A DNA stretch of 64,000 bases from contig NZ_JOJE01000022.1 of NCBI RefSeq assembly GCF_000720255.1, positions 62,001 through 126,000 of the forward strand. Reading direction: 5' to 3'. Each line of letters opens with the position of its first letter. The first letter of the stretch is position 1. The notes under the pieces are model-generated. The model searched no databases, was not told the origin of the DNA, and saw only the letters and a list, made by a program, of their open reading frames with translations. Origin of the DNA: Streptomyces griseus subsp. griseus (GTDB taxonomy: Bacteria; Actinomycetota; Actinomycetes; Streptomycetales; Streptomycetaceae). Positions 1-23,805 of this stretch are shown here, one piece after another. The translations under genes were made by a program, and so were the position numbers.

Positions 1-1
1 G

Positions 2-541
2 GACATGCTCCAGCGTCTCGACGTACCGGACACGGAGCCGACGCCGTGGAGCGAGATGTTCGAACTCGGCGTACGGGCCAGGGCGGTCAAGCGCGGCGTT
101 TTCCTCCCCGCGCGCGCCGACCGGCTGTACCAGCTGTGGCGTCTGCACGACTCGTTCGGCGACATCGACGCCGCAACGCGGCGGCAGATCGAGGAGGCCT
201 ATCTGCGGCGCCCCTTCGAGGACGCGTGGCGTGCAGCCCTGGCCAAGGACCACCCGGCCGGGGCCGACGGAGGCGAGGTGAACGCCAAGCGCAAACTCGC
301 CCTCGCCTTCCGGTCCTACCTCGACGACGGATTCGAGCTGGCCCGCGTGGGCGTTCCGGATCGGCGCGTGGACTACCTGGTGCACTGCGGCCCGGCCATG
401 GGCGCCTTCAATCAGTGGGTCAAGGGGACCAGCCTGGAACCATGGCAGGCGCGGAACGTGGACGTACTGGCCGACCGGTTGCTGTCCGCGACCGCCCGGC
501 TGATCGAGGACCGCTGTGCCTCGTTCGTGGCGGCCGGATAG
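2..541 (+). CDS. PfaD-type trans-acting enoylreductase, C-terminal part (5' end outside window)
   Basis: This is the last ~180 residues of a flavin-dependent enoylreductase of the PfaD family, which in trans-AT polyketide pathways reduces enoyl-ACP intermediates in trans and is often fused to a malonyl-CoA acyltransferase. The family signature near the C-terminus is present: SEMFELGVRARAVKRGVF, the LYQLWR helix, and CGPAMGAFNQWVKGT about 50 residues before the stop. The frame is open to the left edge, so the ATG at position 5 is almost certainly internal and the FMN-binding barrel lies off the window. Its stop at 539-541 faces the minus-strand PKS operon across a strong hairpin. PfaD-type proteins support a trans-AT cluster, as does the absence of working AT domains in the PKS next door. 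Whether an AT is fused to this protein cannot be seen. Confidence 0.85.
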   Translation, partial: DMLQRLDVPDTEPTPWSEMFELGVRARAVKRGVFLPARADRLYQLWRLHDSFGDIDAATRRQIEEAYLRRPFEDAWRAALAKDHPAGADGGEVNAKRKLALAFRSYLDDGFELARVGVPDRRVDYLVHCGPAMGAFNQWVKGTSLEPWQARNVDVLADRLLSATARLIEDRCASFVAAG

Positions 542-558
542 AAACCCTCCGAAAGTGT

Positions 559-590
559 CACGGCCCCGGCGCGGTCGCGCCGGGGCCGTG
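559..590. terminator. Bidirectional hairpin between convergent genes
   Basis: Arms 559-573 and 576-590 are exact reverse complements (15 nt each, CACGGCCCCGGCGCG on the left), which folds as 14 base pairs with a four-base loop. There is no U-tract, as is usual for G+C-rich actinobacteria. It sits 18 bp after the stop of the + strand enoylreductase and 130 bp beyond the stop of the minus-strand PKS, so it can serve both transcripts. Confidence 0.75.
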
Positions 591-719
591 GTGTCGCCGG
601 GGCCGTGGTGTCTCCGTCGGGCGTCGGTCAGGCCACCGGCCCCGCCCGCCCGATGACAGCCGCGTCGTCGGAGCGGGCGGTGCCGGTGGCCCGTCGGAGG
701 AGTCGCATGTGCGGCCGTC

Positions 720-3257
720 TCAGGCCCGGGCGCGGCGCATGGCGGCGCGGCGCGAGGTGCGGCCGTCGTCCTGCCGCGGCGGGGACTTCTCGACCAGGCC
801 GAGGACGACGGCCAGGTTCTCGACGAAGGAGCGGATCGTGGGGTGCTCGATGAACGCGGACGCCTCCACCTGCTCGCCCAGGGCGTCGCCGAGGCGGGCG
901 GTGATGTCGATCAGGATGAGTGAGTCGAGGCCCATGTCGAACAGATTGCGGTCGTCCTCCGGGAGCCGGTCGCCCTCCGCACCCAGGACCCTGGCGATCT
1001 CGTGCTGCACGAACTCGGTGAGGACGTCGACGCGTTCGTACCCGACTGCCCCGCCGAGCCGCTCGGTCAGGGTGTCGGGCCGCTGTGTGCGCTGCTGAGT
1101 GCGGTGTTCCGGCTCGACCCAGTGTCGCTTGTGCTCGAACGGGTAGTGCGGCAGCGGGACGCGGCAGCGCTGCTCGCCGCCGTAGAACGCGTCCCAGTCG
1201 ACGTCGGCTCCCGCGGTCCAGACCGTCGCCAGGTCGCGTGCGGTGCGGTGCAGGCCGGGCGGAGCGGTGCCGTCGGGCTGCAGGCGCAGCAGCAGGGCGT
1301 TCGCGGGGGCGTCGGCGGGTGTCTGCGCGACGCCGGTCCAGGTGGCCGGGTCCGTGTCGAGCAGGCGCAGTGCCTCCGCGACGGTGAGCGCACCGGCCAG
1401 GCAGGCGCCGACGAGCCGGGCGACCGGGCCGCCGGTCACCGCGGCGGGCCGCAGACCCCACGCGCTGAACAGGCGGGCGGCGGCCAGCTGGGCGACCAGG
1501 GCCGCCGTCGCGTCGTCGGAGCCCAGCAGCGCTTCGGGGTCCGTGTCGGTCACCGCCCGGAGTTCCGCGCGGTAGGCGGGCAGCGCGCGCAGCAGTGCCA
1601 CGGCGTGGGCGCCGCCGTCACCGAGCCGGTCGGCCACGGCGTGGACCACGTCGGGGCGGTCGTCCGCGGCCTCTGCGGTGATCAGCTGCTCGCGGTCGGC
1701 GAGGGCGAGGGCGAGGGCTGCTTCGCGCAGGTCGGAGCAGACCACGGCGCACCGGTGACGATGGGCACGGCGGCCGACACCGAGGGTCTTGGCCACGTCG
1801 GCGGGGGAGAGGTCCGGATGCTTGCGCAGGTGCCGGGCAAGGCCGGCCATGGCCCGCTCCAGGGCCTGCGGCGAGCGGGCCGAGAGCACCAGCAACTCGG
1901 CCGGGCGGGGCCGGGACGGCGCCGGGCGGGCCGGCGGCTCCTCCAGGACGACGTGCGCGTTGGTGCCGCCGATCCCGAAGGAACTGACACCGGCGCGGCG
2001 CGGCACGCCGCGGGCGGTCGGCCAGTCGGTGAGTTCGGTGGCGACGTGGAACGGGCCGGCGCCGAAGTCGATCTCCGGGTTGGGCGACTCGAAGTTCAGG
2101 CTGGGGACCAGCTCGGCATGGCGCAGCATCAGCGACGTCTTGATCAGGCCCGCCATACCCGCGGCGGCGTCGAGATGGCCGATGTTGGTCTTCACCGAGC
2201 CGATCGCGCAGCGACCGACCGCCTCTGTGCCTTCGGTGCCCTCGGTGAACGCGGCGTTGAGCGCGGCCACCTCGATGGGGTCGCCGAGGGGTGTGCCCGT
2301 GCCGTGTGCCTCGACGTATCCGATGGTGTGCGGCGGGCAGTCGGCGATCTGCTGGGCGTCACGGATGACGGCCGCCTGGCCCTCCACGGTCGGAGCGGTG
2401 TAACCGGCCTTCGCCGCACCGTCGTTGTTGACGGCGGTGCCCTTGATGATCGCGTGGATGAAGTCGCCGTCGGTGACGGCGTTGCTCAGCCGCTTGAGGA
2501 CCACCGCGCCGACGCCGTCCCCGACGATGGTGCCCTGCGCCTTGGCGTCGAAGGCGCGGCAGTGCCCGTCCGGGGAGAGGATCATGCCTTCCTGGTAGCG
2601 GTAACCCTGCCGCTGCGGCACCTTGATGTGCACCGCGCCGGCCAGTGCCATGTCGCAGTCGCCGCTGATCAGGCTGAGGCAGGCGGTGTGCACGGCGACC
2701 AGTGACGTGGAGCACGCGGTGTTGATGCTGAGGCTGGGCCCCCGCAGGTCCAGCTTGTAGGACACCCGGGTGGCCAGGAAGTCCTTGTCGTTGGCGAGCA
2801 TCAGCCGGTAGTCGTCGAGGGCGGAGGCGTCGCGGTAGCGGTCGTGCAGGTTGTGCAGCAGGTACGTGTTCATGCCCGCGCCCGCGTACACGCCGATGGC
2901 GCCGTCGTAGGCGCCGGGGTCGTATCCGGCGTCCTCCAGCGCTTCCAGGGCGCATTCGAGGAACTGCCGGTGCTGTGGGTCGAGTATCTCCGCCTCGTCG
3001 CCGGTGACCCGGAAGAGGTCGGCATCGAACTGGTCGACGTCTGGCAGCAGTTGGGCCGCCTTGACATAACTCGGGTCGTCGAGGGACCGCGCGTCCACGC
3101 CCGCGGCGAGCAGTTCCTCGTCGGACAGGAAGGTCGTCGACTCCACGCCCTCCCTCAAATTGCGCCAGTAGGCCTCCACGGAGGGCGCACCCGGCAGGCG
3201 GCATGCCATGCCGACGATGGCGATGTCGGATTCACTGATCTCGTCGTGCTGATCCAT
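720..3257 (-). CDS. Single-module polyketide synthase, KS-[AT relic]-ACP
   Basis: An 845-residue extension module. The ketosynthase (about residues 10-435) has the active-site Cys in NTACSTS and both His in EAHGTGT and NIGHLD, so it should condense. Residues ~450-640 resemble an acyltransferase, but the GHSxG serine motif is replaced by AVTGGPVAR, followed by the recognisable LVGACLAGALTVAEAL helix: a dead AT. A post-AT linker (PLPHYPFEHKRHW) leads to an ACP with the phosphopantetheine serine in MGLDSL. The ATG at 3257 is preceded by AAGGAGG with good spacing, and this ribosome site overlaps the stop of the upstream PP-loop gene (3269-3271), suggesting translational coupling. A longer in-frame extension upstream has no such site and runs antisense-like through the neighbour. 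There is no thioesterase, so the chain either passes to further modules or is released by another protein. Confidence 0.9.
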   Translation of the reverse strand: MDQHDEISESDIAIVGMACRLPGAPSVEAYWRNLREGVESTTFLSDEELLAAGVDARSLDDPSYVKAAQLLPDVDQFDADLFRVTGDEAEILDPQHRQFLECALEALEDAGYDPGAYDGAIGVYAGAGMNTYLLHNLHDRYRDASALDDYRLMLANDKDFLATRVSYKLDLRGPSLSINTACSTSLVAVHTACLSLISGDCDMALAGAVHIKVPQRQGYRYQEGMILSPDGHCRAFDAKAQGTIVGDGVGAVVLKRLSNAVTDGDFIHAIIKGTAVNNDGAAKAGYTAPTVEGQAAVIRDAQQIADCPPHTIGYVEAHGTGTPLGDPIEVAALNAAFTEGTEGTEAVGRCAIGSVKTNIGHLDAAAGMAGLIKTSLMLRHAELVPSLNFESPNPEIDFGAGPFHVATELTDWPTARGVPRRAGVSSFGIGGTNAHVVLEEPPARPAPSRPRPAELLVLSARSPQALERAMAGLARHLRKHPDLSPADVAKTLGVGRRAHRHRCAVVCSDLREAALALALADREQLITAEAADDRPDVVHAVADRLGDGGAHAVALLRALPAYRAELRAVTDTDPEALLGSDDATAALVAQLAAARLFSAWGLRPAAVTGGPVARLVGACLAGALTVAEALRLLDTDPATWTGVAQTPADAPANALLLRLQPDGTAPPGLHRTARDLATVWTAGADVDWDAFYGGEQRCRVPLPHYPFEHKRHWVEPEHRTQQRTQRPDTLTERLGGAVGYERVDVLTEFVQHEIARVLGAEGDRLPEDDRNLFDMGLDSLILIDITARLGDALGEQVEASAFIEHPTIRSFVENLAVVLGLVEKSPPRQDDGRTSRRAAMRRARA

Positions 3258-3268
3258 CTCTGCCTCCT

Positions 3269-4405
3269 TCAGGCGAGCTTGATGCCCATACGGGTGGCCG
3301 TCGCGCGCATGTCGAGAAAGCTGCGGGCCACGAAGCGGGCCGCATTGTCGTCCCCGTGGAGTTCCTTGAAGATCTCGACCAGCTCCGGCTCGTGTCGCTG
3401 CGGGTCGGTATCGCCCCGGGCGAGGTCGAGGATGATGTCCTTCAGCCGCTGCTCGATATCCGGCAGGTTCGCCGCGCGCGGGAACTTGATGCTGTAGGTG
3501 GAGCGGTCGTAGTTCTTGTTCTTCTTCACCGCGCGCAGGTGACTGGAGGCGTTCAGCTTGTAGAACATGCAGCCCCAGTTGGTGAACGAGTAGTAGTTCA
3601 GCAGGGGATACAGGGTGCAGTGGGTCTCCAGCGGCGAGGACTGGTAGAGGCCCTTCTCCTTCAACTCCCGCACCATTGCATCGGGGTCGTAGTCGTAGCG
3701 CATCGCGATGAACGGGAAGACGACCTTGGGCAGTTCCTCGTCGGTGGCGAACAGCACGTTCTCCAGTTCGTCCCCGAAGAGCCGGCCGGTCAGCTCGGTG
3801 CCGAAGGTTTGGTAGAAGCCGCGGACGATCTCCCGGACGTTGGACTCCATGGTGAGGATCTGTTGCGGGTCCGCGCACAGGGCGATGTACGGGATCTTGT
3901 GGCGGACCGCGTGGAGGATGGCCCGGATGACGAAGAACGTGCGGCAGGACACGCACGGCAGTTTCTCGTCGAGATACTTTCCGGGCTTCTGCGGCGCGGG
4001 CCGGTTGAAGACGTCACGCATCATCGTCGTGATGCCGGCCTCGTCCGAGTCCAGCACGAAGTGCGCCGGGATCTTCTCCTTCGCCAGTTCGATGTTGTCG
4101 GCGGCGTGCTCGCTCTCGAAGGGGATGTCGAAGGTATAGGCGAGGACGCGCTTGCCGTATTCGTTGACGAACTTGTCCAGCATGTACGTGCTGTCCTTGC
4201 CGCCGCTGTACATGAACAGGCAGTCGAACTCGCCGTGGAGGTTGGGGCCCGCGGCGGTGAACTCCTCGAAGACCCGGTTGGTGTAGGTGAAGTTCTCCAA
4301 CAGTTCGTCGGCCACTTCGAGGTTGCACAGGTTGCAGGTCTGGTTCTCGTCCAGGGTGATGCCGGGGTGGCCCTCTTTCAGAGAGCACACGGCGCAGTGG
4401 GCCAT
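3269..4405 (-). CDS. Zinc-ribbon PP-loop ATPase (N-acetyl sugar amidotransferase / AANH-like)
   Basis: A 378-residue protein of the adenine nucleotide alpha-hydrolase superfamily. It begins with a CxxC...CxxC zinc ribbon (Cys4, Cys7, Cys24, Cys27) around PGITLDENQTCNLC, as in WbpG/LegX-type N-acetyl sugar amidotransferases. The pyrophosphatase P-loop SGGKDST is at 67-73. A second CxxC pair (Cys151, Cys154, in LPCVSC) and further Cys in the C-terminal half recall sulfur-transferring relatives. Members adenylate a carbonyl oxygen and replace it with N or S; an AANH-like enzyme has been implicated in thioamide formation in closthioamide biosynthesis. It lies 46 bp after the glycine-type NRPS gene and 11 bp before the KS-ACP gene in one operon, so its substrate is probably a carrier-bound intermediate or the product. 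Whether it adds N or S cannot be read from the sequence. No glutaminase partner is visible here. The ATG at 4405 follows an AAGGACAGG site. Confidence 0.8.
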   Translation of the reverse strand: MAHCAVCSLKEGHPGITLDENQTCNLCNLEVADELLENFTYTNRVFEEFTAAGPNLHGEFDCLFMYSGGKDSTYMLDKFVNEYGKRVLAYTFDIPFESEHAADNIELAKEKIPAHFVLDSDEAGITTMMRDVFNRPAPQKPGKYLDEKLPCVSCRTFFVIRAILHAVRHKIPYIALCADPQQILTMESNVREIVRGFYQTFGTELTGRLFGDELENVLFATDEELPKVVFPFIAMRYDYDPDAMVRELKEKGLYQSSPLETHCTLYPLLNYYSFTNWGCMFYKLNASSHLRAVKKNKNYDRSTYSIKFPRAANLPDIEQRLKDIILDLARGDTDPQRHEPELVEIFKELHGDDNAARFVARSFLDMRATATRMGIKLA

Positions 4406-4451
4406 GAATCCTGTCCTTGAGAGTTGCTGGTACGCCAGATGGCGTCTGTCG

Positions 4452-7400
4452 TCAGGTGGCGGTGGGGCCCGTGCCCCTCGGGGTGCGTCTGCCGCGCAGC
4501 CGTTCCAACGACTCGCGCCGGGGCCGCGTGGGCCGGGCCGCGCCGGCCGGCCGTTCGCCGCGCCGCAGCGCGGTGAGGTGGCGGGCCATCTCGCCGACGG
4601 TGGGATAGCGGAACACGTCGACGCGGGTGACCGACGGATCCAGCGTGTCCCGCAGTTCCTTGACCACGTGCATCAGCAACAGCGAATTGCCGCCGAGGTC
4701 GAAGAAGTTGTCGCGCGGGCCGACCAGGGGCACACCGAGCGCCCGGCGCCAGACGTCGGCGACAGCCCGCTCGGTGTCGGTGGTGAGCCCGGCCGGGCGG
4801 TCCGGCCCGGGCTGAGCCGGGGCGGGCAGGGCCTTGCGGTCGACCTTGCCGTTGGGGGTGAGCGGCACCTCGTCCAGAACGATCACGACGGCGGGCACCA
4901 TGTAGCCCGGCAACACGCCGCGCAACGCTTCGCGCAGTGCCGCGGTGTCCAGTTCGGTGCCGGGCTCGGCCACCACATAGGCGACGAGCCGGCGATCGCC
5001 GGGGCTGTCCTCGCGGACCACGGCGACCGCCTCCCGGACGCCCCGCCGGGCCCGCAGGTGGTGCTCGATCTCGCCCAGCTCTATGCGGTAGCCGTGCAGC
5101 TTGACCTGGCTGTCGACGCGGTTGAGGTACTCCAGCCGGCCGTCGGGCAGATGGCGGACGAGGTCGCCGGTCCGGTACATCAGCGCGCCGCCGGGCGTGG
5201 TGGTTCGCCAGGGATCCTCGACGAACCGCTCGGCGGTGAGCTCGGGCCGCCCGAGGTATCCGTCGGCCACGCCGTCCCCGCCGATGTACAGCTCACCCGG
5301 TGTCCCCGGGGGGACGGGTTCGCCGAACCGGTCCAGCACATAGCAGCGGGTGTTCGCCAGGGGACGCCCGATCGTCACCCGGTCACCGCGTTCGACACGG
5401 CAGACGGTCGACCAGATGGTGGTCTCGGTGGGACCGTACAGATTCCACAGTTCCCCGGACCTGGCCAGGAGTTCCTCGGCCAGGTCCGACGGCAGCGCCT
5501 CACCGCCGCACAGCGCCTTCAGGCCCGTACCCCCCGTCCAGCCCGCGGTGAGCAGCATGCGCCAGGTTGCGGGCGTGGCCTGCATCATGGTGGGCCGCGT
5601 CCGCTCCAGCAGGGCCCGCAGCGCGAAGCCGTCCGCCGCGGTCTCGGCCGGCGCGATCTCGACCCGCGCACCGGTGATCAGCGGCAGGTACAGCTCCAGT
5701 CCCGCGATGTCGAAGCACACGGTGGTCACGGCCAGCAGCCGGTCGTGCTCGGCGCATCCGAACTGCCGGGCCATGGCGCACAGGAAGTTCGTCAGCGCGC
5801 GGTGCCCGATCCGCACGCCCTTGGGGCGCCCGGTGGAGCCGGAGGTGTAGATGACGTACGCCGGGTCGTCGGCACTGACCGGGGCGCACCGGCCCGCCGG
5901 GCGTTCGCGGTCCTCGTCGAGGAGCAGCAGGCCGGCGTGCACGCCGCTCAGCGTGGGCCGCAGCGCGGACTCGGTGACCACCAGCCGCAGCCGCGCGTCG
6001 TCGGCCATGGCGGCGATGCGCTCCGGCGGGTAGACGGGGTCCAGCGGGACGTAGGCGGCCCCCGACTTCAGCACGGCCAGCAGGCCGACCAGCAGCTCCG
6101 GGGAGCGTCGCAGGGCCACGCCGACCAGCTCACCGGGGCGGGCGCCGCGTGCGGCGAGTTCGGCCGCGAGGCGGTCGGACCGCTCGTCCAGTTCCCGATA
6201 GGTGAGCGTCCGTTCCCCGCAGGCCACGGCGACGGCGTCGGGGCTGCGCCGGGCCTGGCGGGTGAAGAGCTCGTGCACGCAGAGGTGGGAGGGGTAGTCG
6301 GTGGTGGTGTCGTTCCACTCCACCAGCACGCGTTCGCGTTCGTCCGGTGTCAGCGCCGCCACCTCGGTCACCGGTCGGTGGGGGTCGGCCGTCACGACGT
6401 CGAGGAAGGCGGCGAACCGGTCGGCTGCCGCCGGGTCGGGGTCCGCCCAGTCGACCCACGATCCGTCCTCGGCGATCCGCACGAGCCGGGTCGCTGCGAC
6501 GCCGGTCTCCGGGTCGGGGGACGCGGTCCCGTCCGGAGCGGGGCCGGTGTGCAGTTCGATGCGGACCGGCCATCGCGCCGTCCGCGGATCCCGACCGGGG
6601 ACGCCCATCGTCTCGTCGCTCCGGAGGAGGGCCCGCACCTCGTCGTGAACCTGTGCGAAGGGCCGGCCGTCGGCAATGTGCGGCAGGGGGAACGGAACGT
6701 GGGTCGCCACCGCCGGGTGGGGCGGGCAGGCCGCCAGGTGCCGCCAGCGCAGGGCGACGCCCGTGTCCTCCTCCTCGGTGCCGCGGGAGACGAAGGCCAG
6801 GACGGCGGCGAGCAGCAGTTCCGGATCGGCCGTGTGCCTGGTGTCGAGCCGGACTTCGTGGGCCGGCCCTGTGCGGTCCACTCGCGGGCGGCTCAAGCGG
6901 GCCGTCCGCTCGGACCAGTGCCGCTCCGCGTCGGGACGGCCTGCCGCCCGGCGCCGGGCCAGCGCGCCGGAGACCGGGCCGGACTCGGTGAACAGATCCT
7001 CGGTCGGCAGGTCGGGTGCGTCGATCAGAGCCCTGAGCAGCGCCGCCGTGTCCTGCAGTACCTGCCGGGCGACCGCGTCCGGCAGCTGCCGGCGGTCGTA
7101 ACCGAGTTTGAGCAGCAGGCGCTCGCCCTGGTAAGCGCTGAGGGTGAGCGGATAGTTGCTGCGTTCCTCCAGGTGGAAGTCGCGGTCCCGCCAGGCTCCG
7201 CCCTGCTGCCGCAACTCGTCCTGCACGGTCCGGCTTTCGAAGACGACGACGCTGTCGAACAGCGCGGAGCTGTCCGGTACAGCGCTGAGCCGGTGGACGC
7301 GGGGCAGCTCGATGTGCTCGCCCCGGCGCAGGGCGAGATACCCCTCGCGCAGGGCACGCACCAGGTCCGCTCCGGTGGCCGAAGCGTCCAGAGCCACGCG

Positions 7401-8306
7401 CAGCGGCAGGGTGTTGATCAGCAGCCCGACCATGTCGCGGCCCTCGGGCGCGAACGACCTGCGGGACTTGGTGACGCCGAAGACCACTTCGCTCCGGCCG
7501 CTGTAGCTGCCGAGCAGCAGGGCCCACGCCGCCTGGACGAGGTTGTTGAGGGTGCCGCCACACCGCTCGGCGAGCGCGGCGGCCGCTCTCACCGTGTCCG
7601 CGTCCAGTTCCGTCCGGACGGTGTCGAACGCGTCCTCGCCGGGTGCCGGCGTGCGTTCGGCGGTCACCGTCAGCGGCGTGCGGCTGCGGACCCCGTCCAG
7701 GTACTCCCGCCAGAACGCCTCGCCCTGCGCGGGGTCCTGCTCGGCGAGCCGGCGCACGTACGCCTCGAACCCGGGCCGCGGCGCCGGCACGGCATCGCGG
7801 CCCTCGACCGCGGCGTCGTACAGCTCGAACAGCTCGGTCAGCAGCAGCGCGTAGGAGCGGCCGTCCATCAGCGCGTGGTGCGACGTCCACAGCAGCCGGT
7901 ACTCGGCCTGGTCGGTGCGCAGCAGGGCGAAGCGTGTCGGCGGTTCCTCGGTGAAGGCGAAGGGGCGCCGGGCGTCCTCCCGCAGTAAACGGCGCAGGCG
8001 GCCGCCGGAGTCCGCGTCGCCGCGCCAGTCGTCGAGGGTCAGACGGGCCCGGCCGTGCGGGTGGATCACCTGGCGGGGAGCGGACGGGTCGTCCAGGACG
8101 AAGGTGGTACGCAGCACCGGATGCCGGGCCACCAGGTCGTCGAGCGCCTGCCGCAGCACGGCCGCGTCGACGGCATGGCGCAGGGTGACGATCTTCTGTT
8201 GCACGTACACGCCGTCGTCCGGGGCGCTGAGGCTGTGCAGCAGCATCCCGTGCTGGAGCGCGGTGAGCGGAAACTCCTGCGGCTGTGCCGCCTGATACCC
8301 CGTCAT
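4452..8306 (-). CDS. NRPS module C-A-PCP, predicted glycine-activating
   Basis: A 1284-residue single NRPS module. The condensation domain (about residues 10-430) has an intact SHHALMDG motif. The adenylation domain shows YTSGSTGRPKGV, LYGPTETT, MYRTGDL and the Lys-containing NGKVDRKAL. Reading its pocket by alignment to GrsA gives D-I-L-Q-L-G-L-I-W-K, the code known for glycine. The PCP carries FFDLGGNSLLL with the attachment serine. About 240 residues between C and A look like a second, partial condensation-fold segment without HHxxxDG. I chose the ATG at 8306 because GAAGGGAG precedes it and it overlaps the stop of a short upstream ORF as ATGA. An upstream in-frame ATG at 8426 would overlap the PKS end and adds low-complexity sequence. 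It follows the three-module PKS, so glycine is probably added after three ketide extensions. Confidence 0.9.
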   Translation of the reverse strand: MTGYQAAQPQEFPLTALQHGMLLHSLSAPDDGVYVQQKIVTLRHAVDAAVLRQALDDLVARHPVLRTTFVLDDPSAPRQVIHPHGRARLTLDDWRGDADSGGRLRRLLREDARRPFAFTEEPPTRFALLRTDQAEYRLLWTSHHALMDGRSYALLLTELFELYDAAVEGRDAVPAPRPGFEAYVRRLAEQDPAQGEAFWREYLDGVRSRTPLTVTAERTPAPGEDAFDTVRTELDADTVRAAAALAERCGGTLNNLVQAAWALLLGSYSGRSEVVFGVTKSRRSFAPEGRDMVGLLINTLPLRVALDASATGADLVRALREGYLALRRGEHIELPRVHRLSAVPDSSALFDSVVVFESRTVQDELRQQGGAWRDRDFHLEERSNYPLTLSAYQGERLLLKLGYDRRQLPDAVARQVLQDTAALLRALIDAPDLPTEDLFTESGPVSGALARRRAAGRPDAERHWSERTARLSRPRVDRTGPAHEVRLDTRHTADPELLLAAVLAFVSRGTEEEDTGVALRWRHLAACPPHPAVATHVPFPLPHIADGRPFAQVHDEVRALLRSDETMGVPGRDPRTARWPVRIELHTGPAPDGTASPDPETGVAATRLVRIAEDGSWVDWADPDPAAADRFAAFLDVVTADPHRPVTEVAALTPDERERVLVEWNDTTTDYPSHLCVHELFTRQARRSPDAVAVACGERTLTYRELDERSDRLAAELAARGARPGELVGVALRRSPELLVGLLAVLKSGAAYVPLDPVYPPERIAAMADDARLRLVVTESALRPTLSGVHAGLLLLDEDRERPAGRCAPVSADDPAYVIYTSGSTGRPKGVRIGHRALTNFLCAMARQFGCAEHDRLLAVTTVCFDIAGLELYLPLITGARVEIAPAETAADGFALRALLERTRPTMMQATPATWRMLLTAGWTGGTGLKALCGGEALPSDLAEELLARSGELWNLYGPTETTIWSTVCRVERGDRVTIGRPLANTRCYVLDRFGEPVPPGTPGELYIGGDGVADGYLGRPELTAERFVEDPWRTTTPGGALMYRTGDLVRHLPDGRLEYLNRVDSQVKLHGYRIELGEIEHHLRARRGVREAVAVVREDSPGDRRLVAYVVAEPGTELDTAALREALRGVLPGYMVPAVVIVLDEVPLTPNGKVDRKALPAPAQPGPDRPAGLTTDTERAVADVWRRALGVPLVGPRDNFFDLGGNSLLLMHVVKELRDTLDPSVTRVDVFRYPTVGEMARHLTALRRGERPAGAARPTRPRRESLERLRGRRTPRGTGPTAT

Positions 8307-8367
8307 GACCGGCGGCTCCCTTCGTTCGTGTCCCGGGGCCGGTACCGGCCGCTGAACGGCTCGGTGG

Positions 8368-8371
<4 letters not shown>
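8303..8371 (-). CDS. 22-codon ORF coupled to PKS and NRPS by ATGA overlaps
   Basis: A short ORF (starts MTTEPFSGRYRP, ends NEGSRRS) between the large PKS and the NRPS. Its ATG at 8371-8369 overlaps the PKS stop (8370-8368) as ATGA and is preceded by a near-perfect GAAGGAGG ribosome site seven bases upstream. Its own stop at 8305-8303 overlaps the NRPS start (8306) as ATGA. This arrangement would carry ribosomes from the PKS into the NRPS even if the peptide has no function of its own. It is not an MbtH-like protein and I recognise no family. It could be a spacer, or the relic of a longer gene or docking segment. Confidence 0.45.
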
Positions 8372-23238
<14,867 letters not shown>

Positions 23239-23805
23239 TGGCCCGATCTCCCTCTTCCGTGTCGCCCGTCCCGGTGCGGACGGGCGGGCGGTGACTCTGG
23301 TACGGCACGGACACTCGGCCCGTACGTGCTGCGGCGGTGACGGTGGTCGGGGGTCAGCCCGGCGGGCGGAGGTGCACAGCCTTGGCCTGCGGCGGCTCAC
23401 CAGCCGTTCTTCCGGAGGACGGGTCGTCGTCGCGGCGAGCCCGGGAGCTGGCGCCCGGGCGTGGTCGCGCAGTGCGGTGAGGGCCGCGTGGGGCTGCCCG
23501 GCGCTCTCCGCGCGCTGCCGTTCGTAGGGGCGGGCCGTCCGCTCGGCGCTGCCCCGGGCGAACAGGCCGGTGCGGTACTCCTGCCGGCCGCAGAAGCCGT
23601 TTCCGGTCTCCCGCTTGACGAGGCCGAAGGGGCACCGTGCGGTGCCGGCGCCGGTGCGCACAGGGTGCGCACCCGGCGAGCACCGATCGCCGGGGCCGCC
23701 GTGACCCCGGCTGACAGCAGGTTGAACGCTGTCCGGAGCAGCGGGAGCCGCCCGGGTCGGACTCCGGCAGAAGCAGACGCCGCCTCGCAGTTCGGCCGAC
23801 CGGGG

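Noticed and set aside
4287..7988. Long + strand open frame (~1230 codons) opposite the NRPS
   Set aside because: It is a G+C-driven antisense frame; its codons lack sensible domains and the minus-strand NRPS motifs are unbroken.
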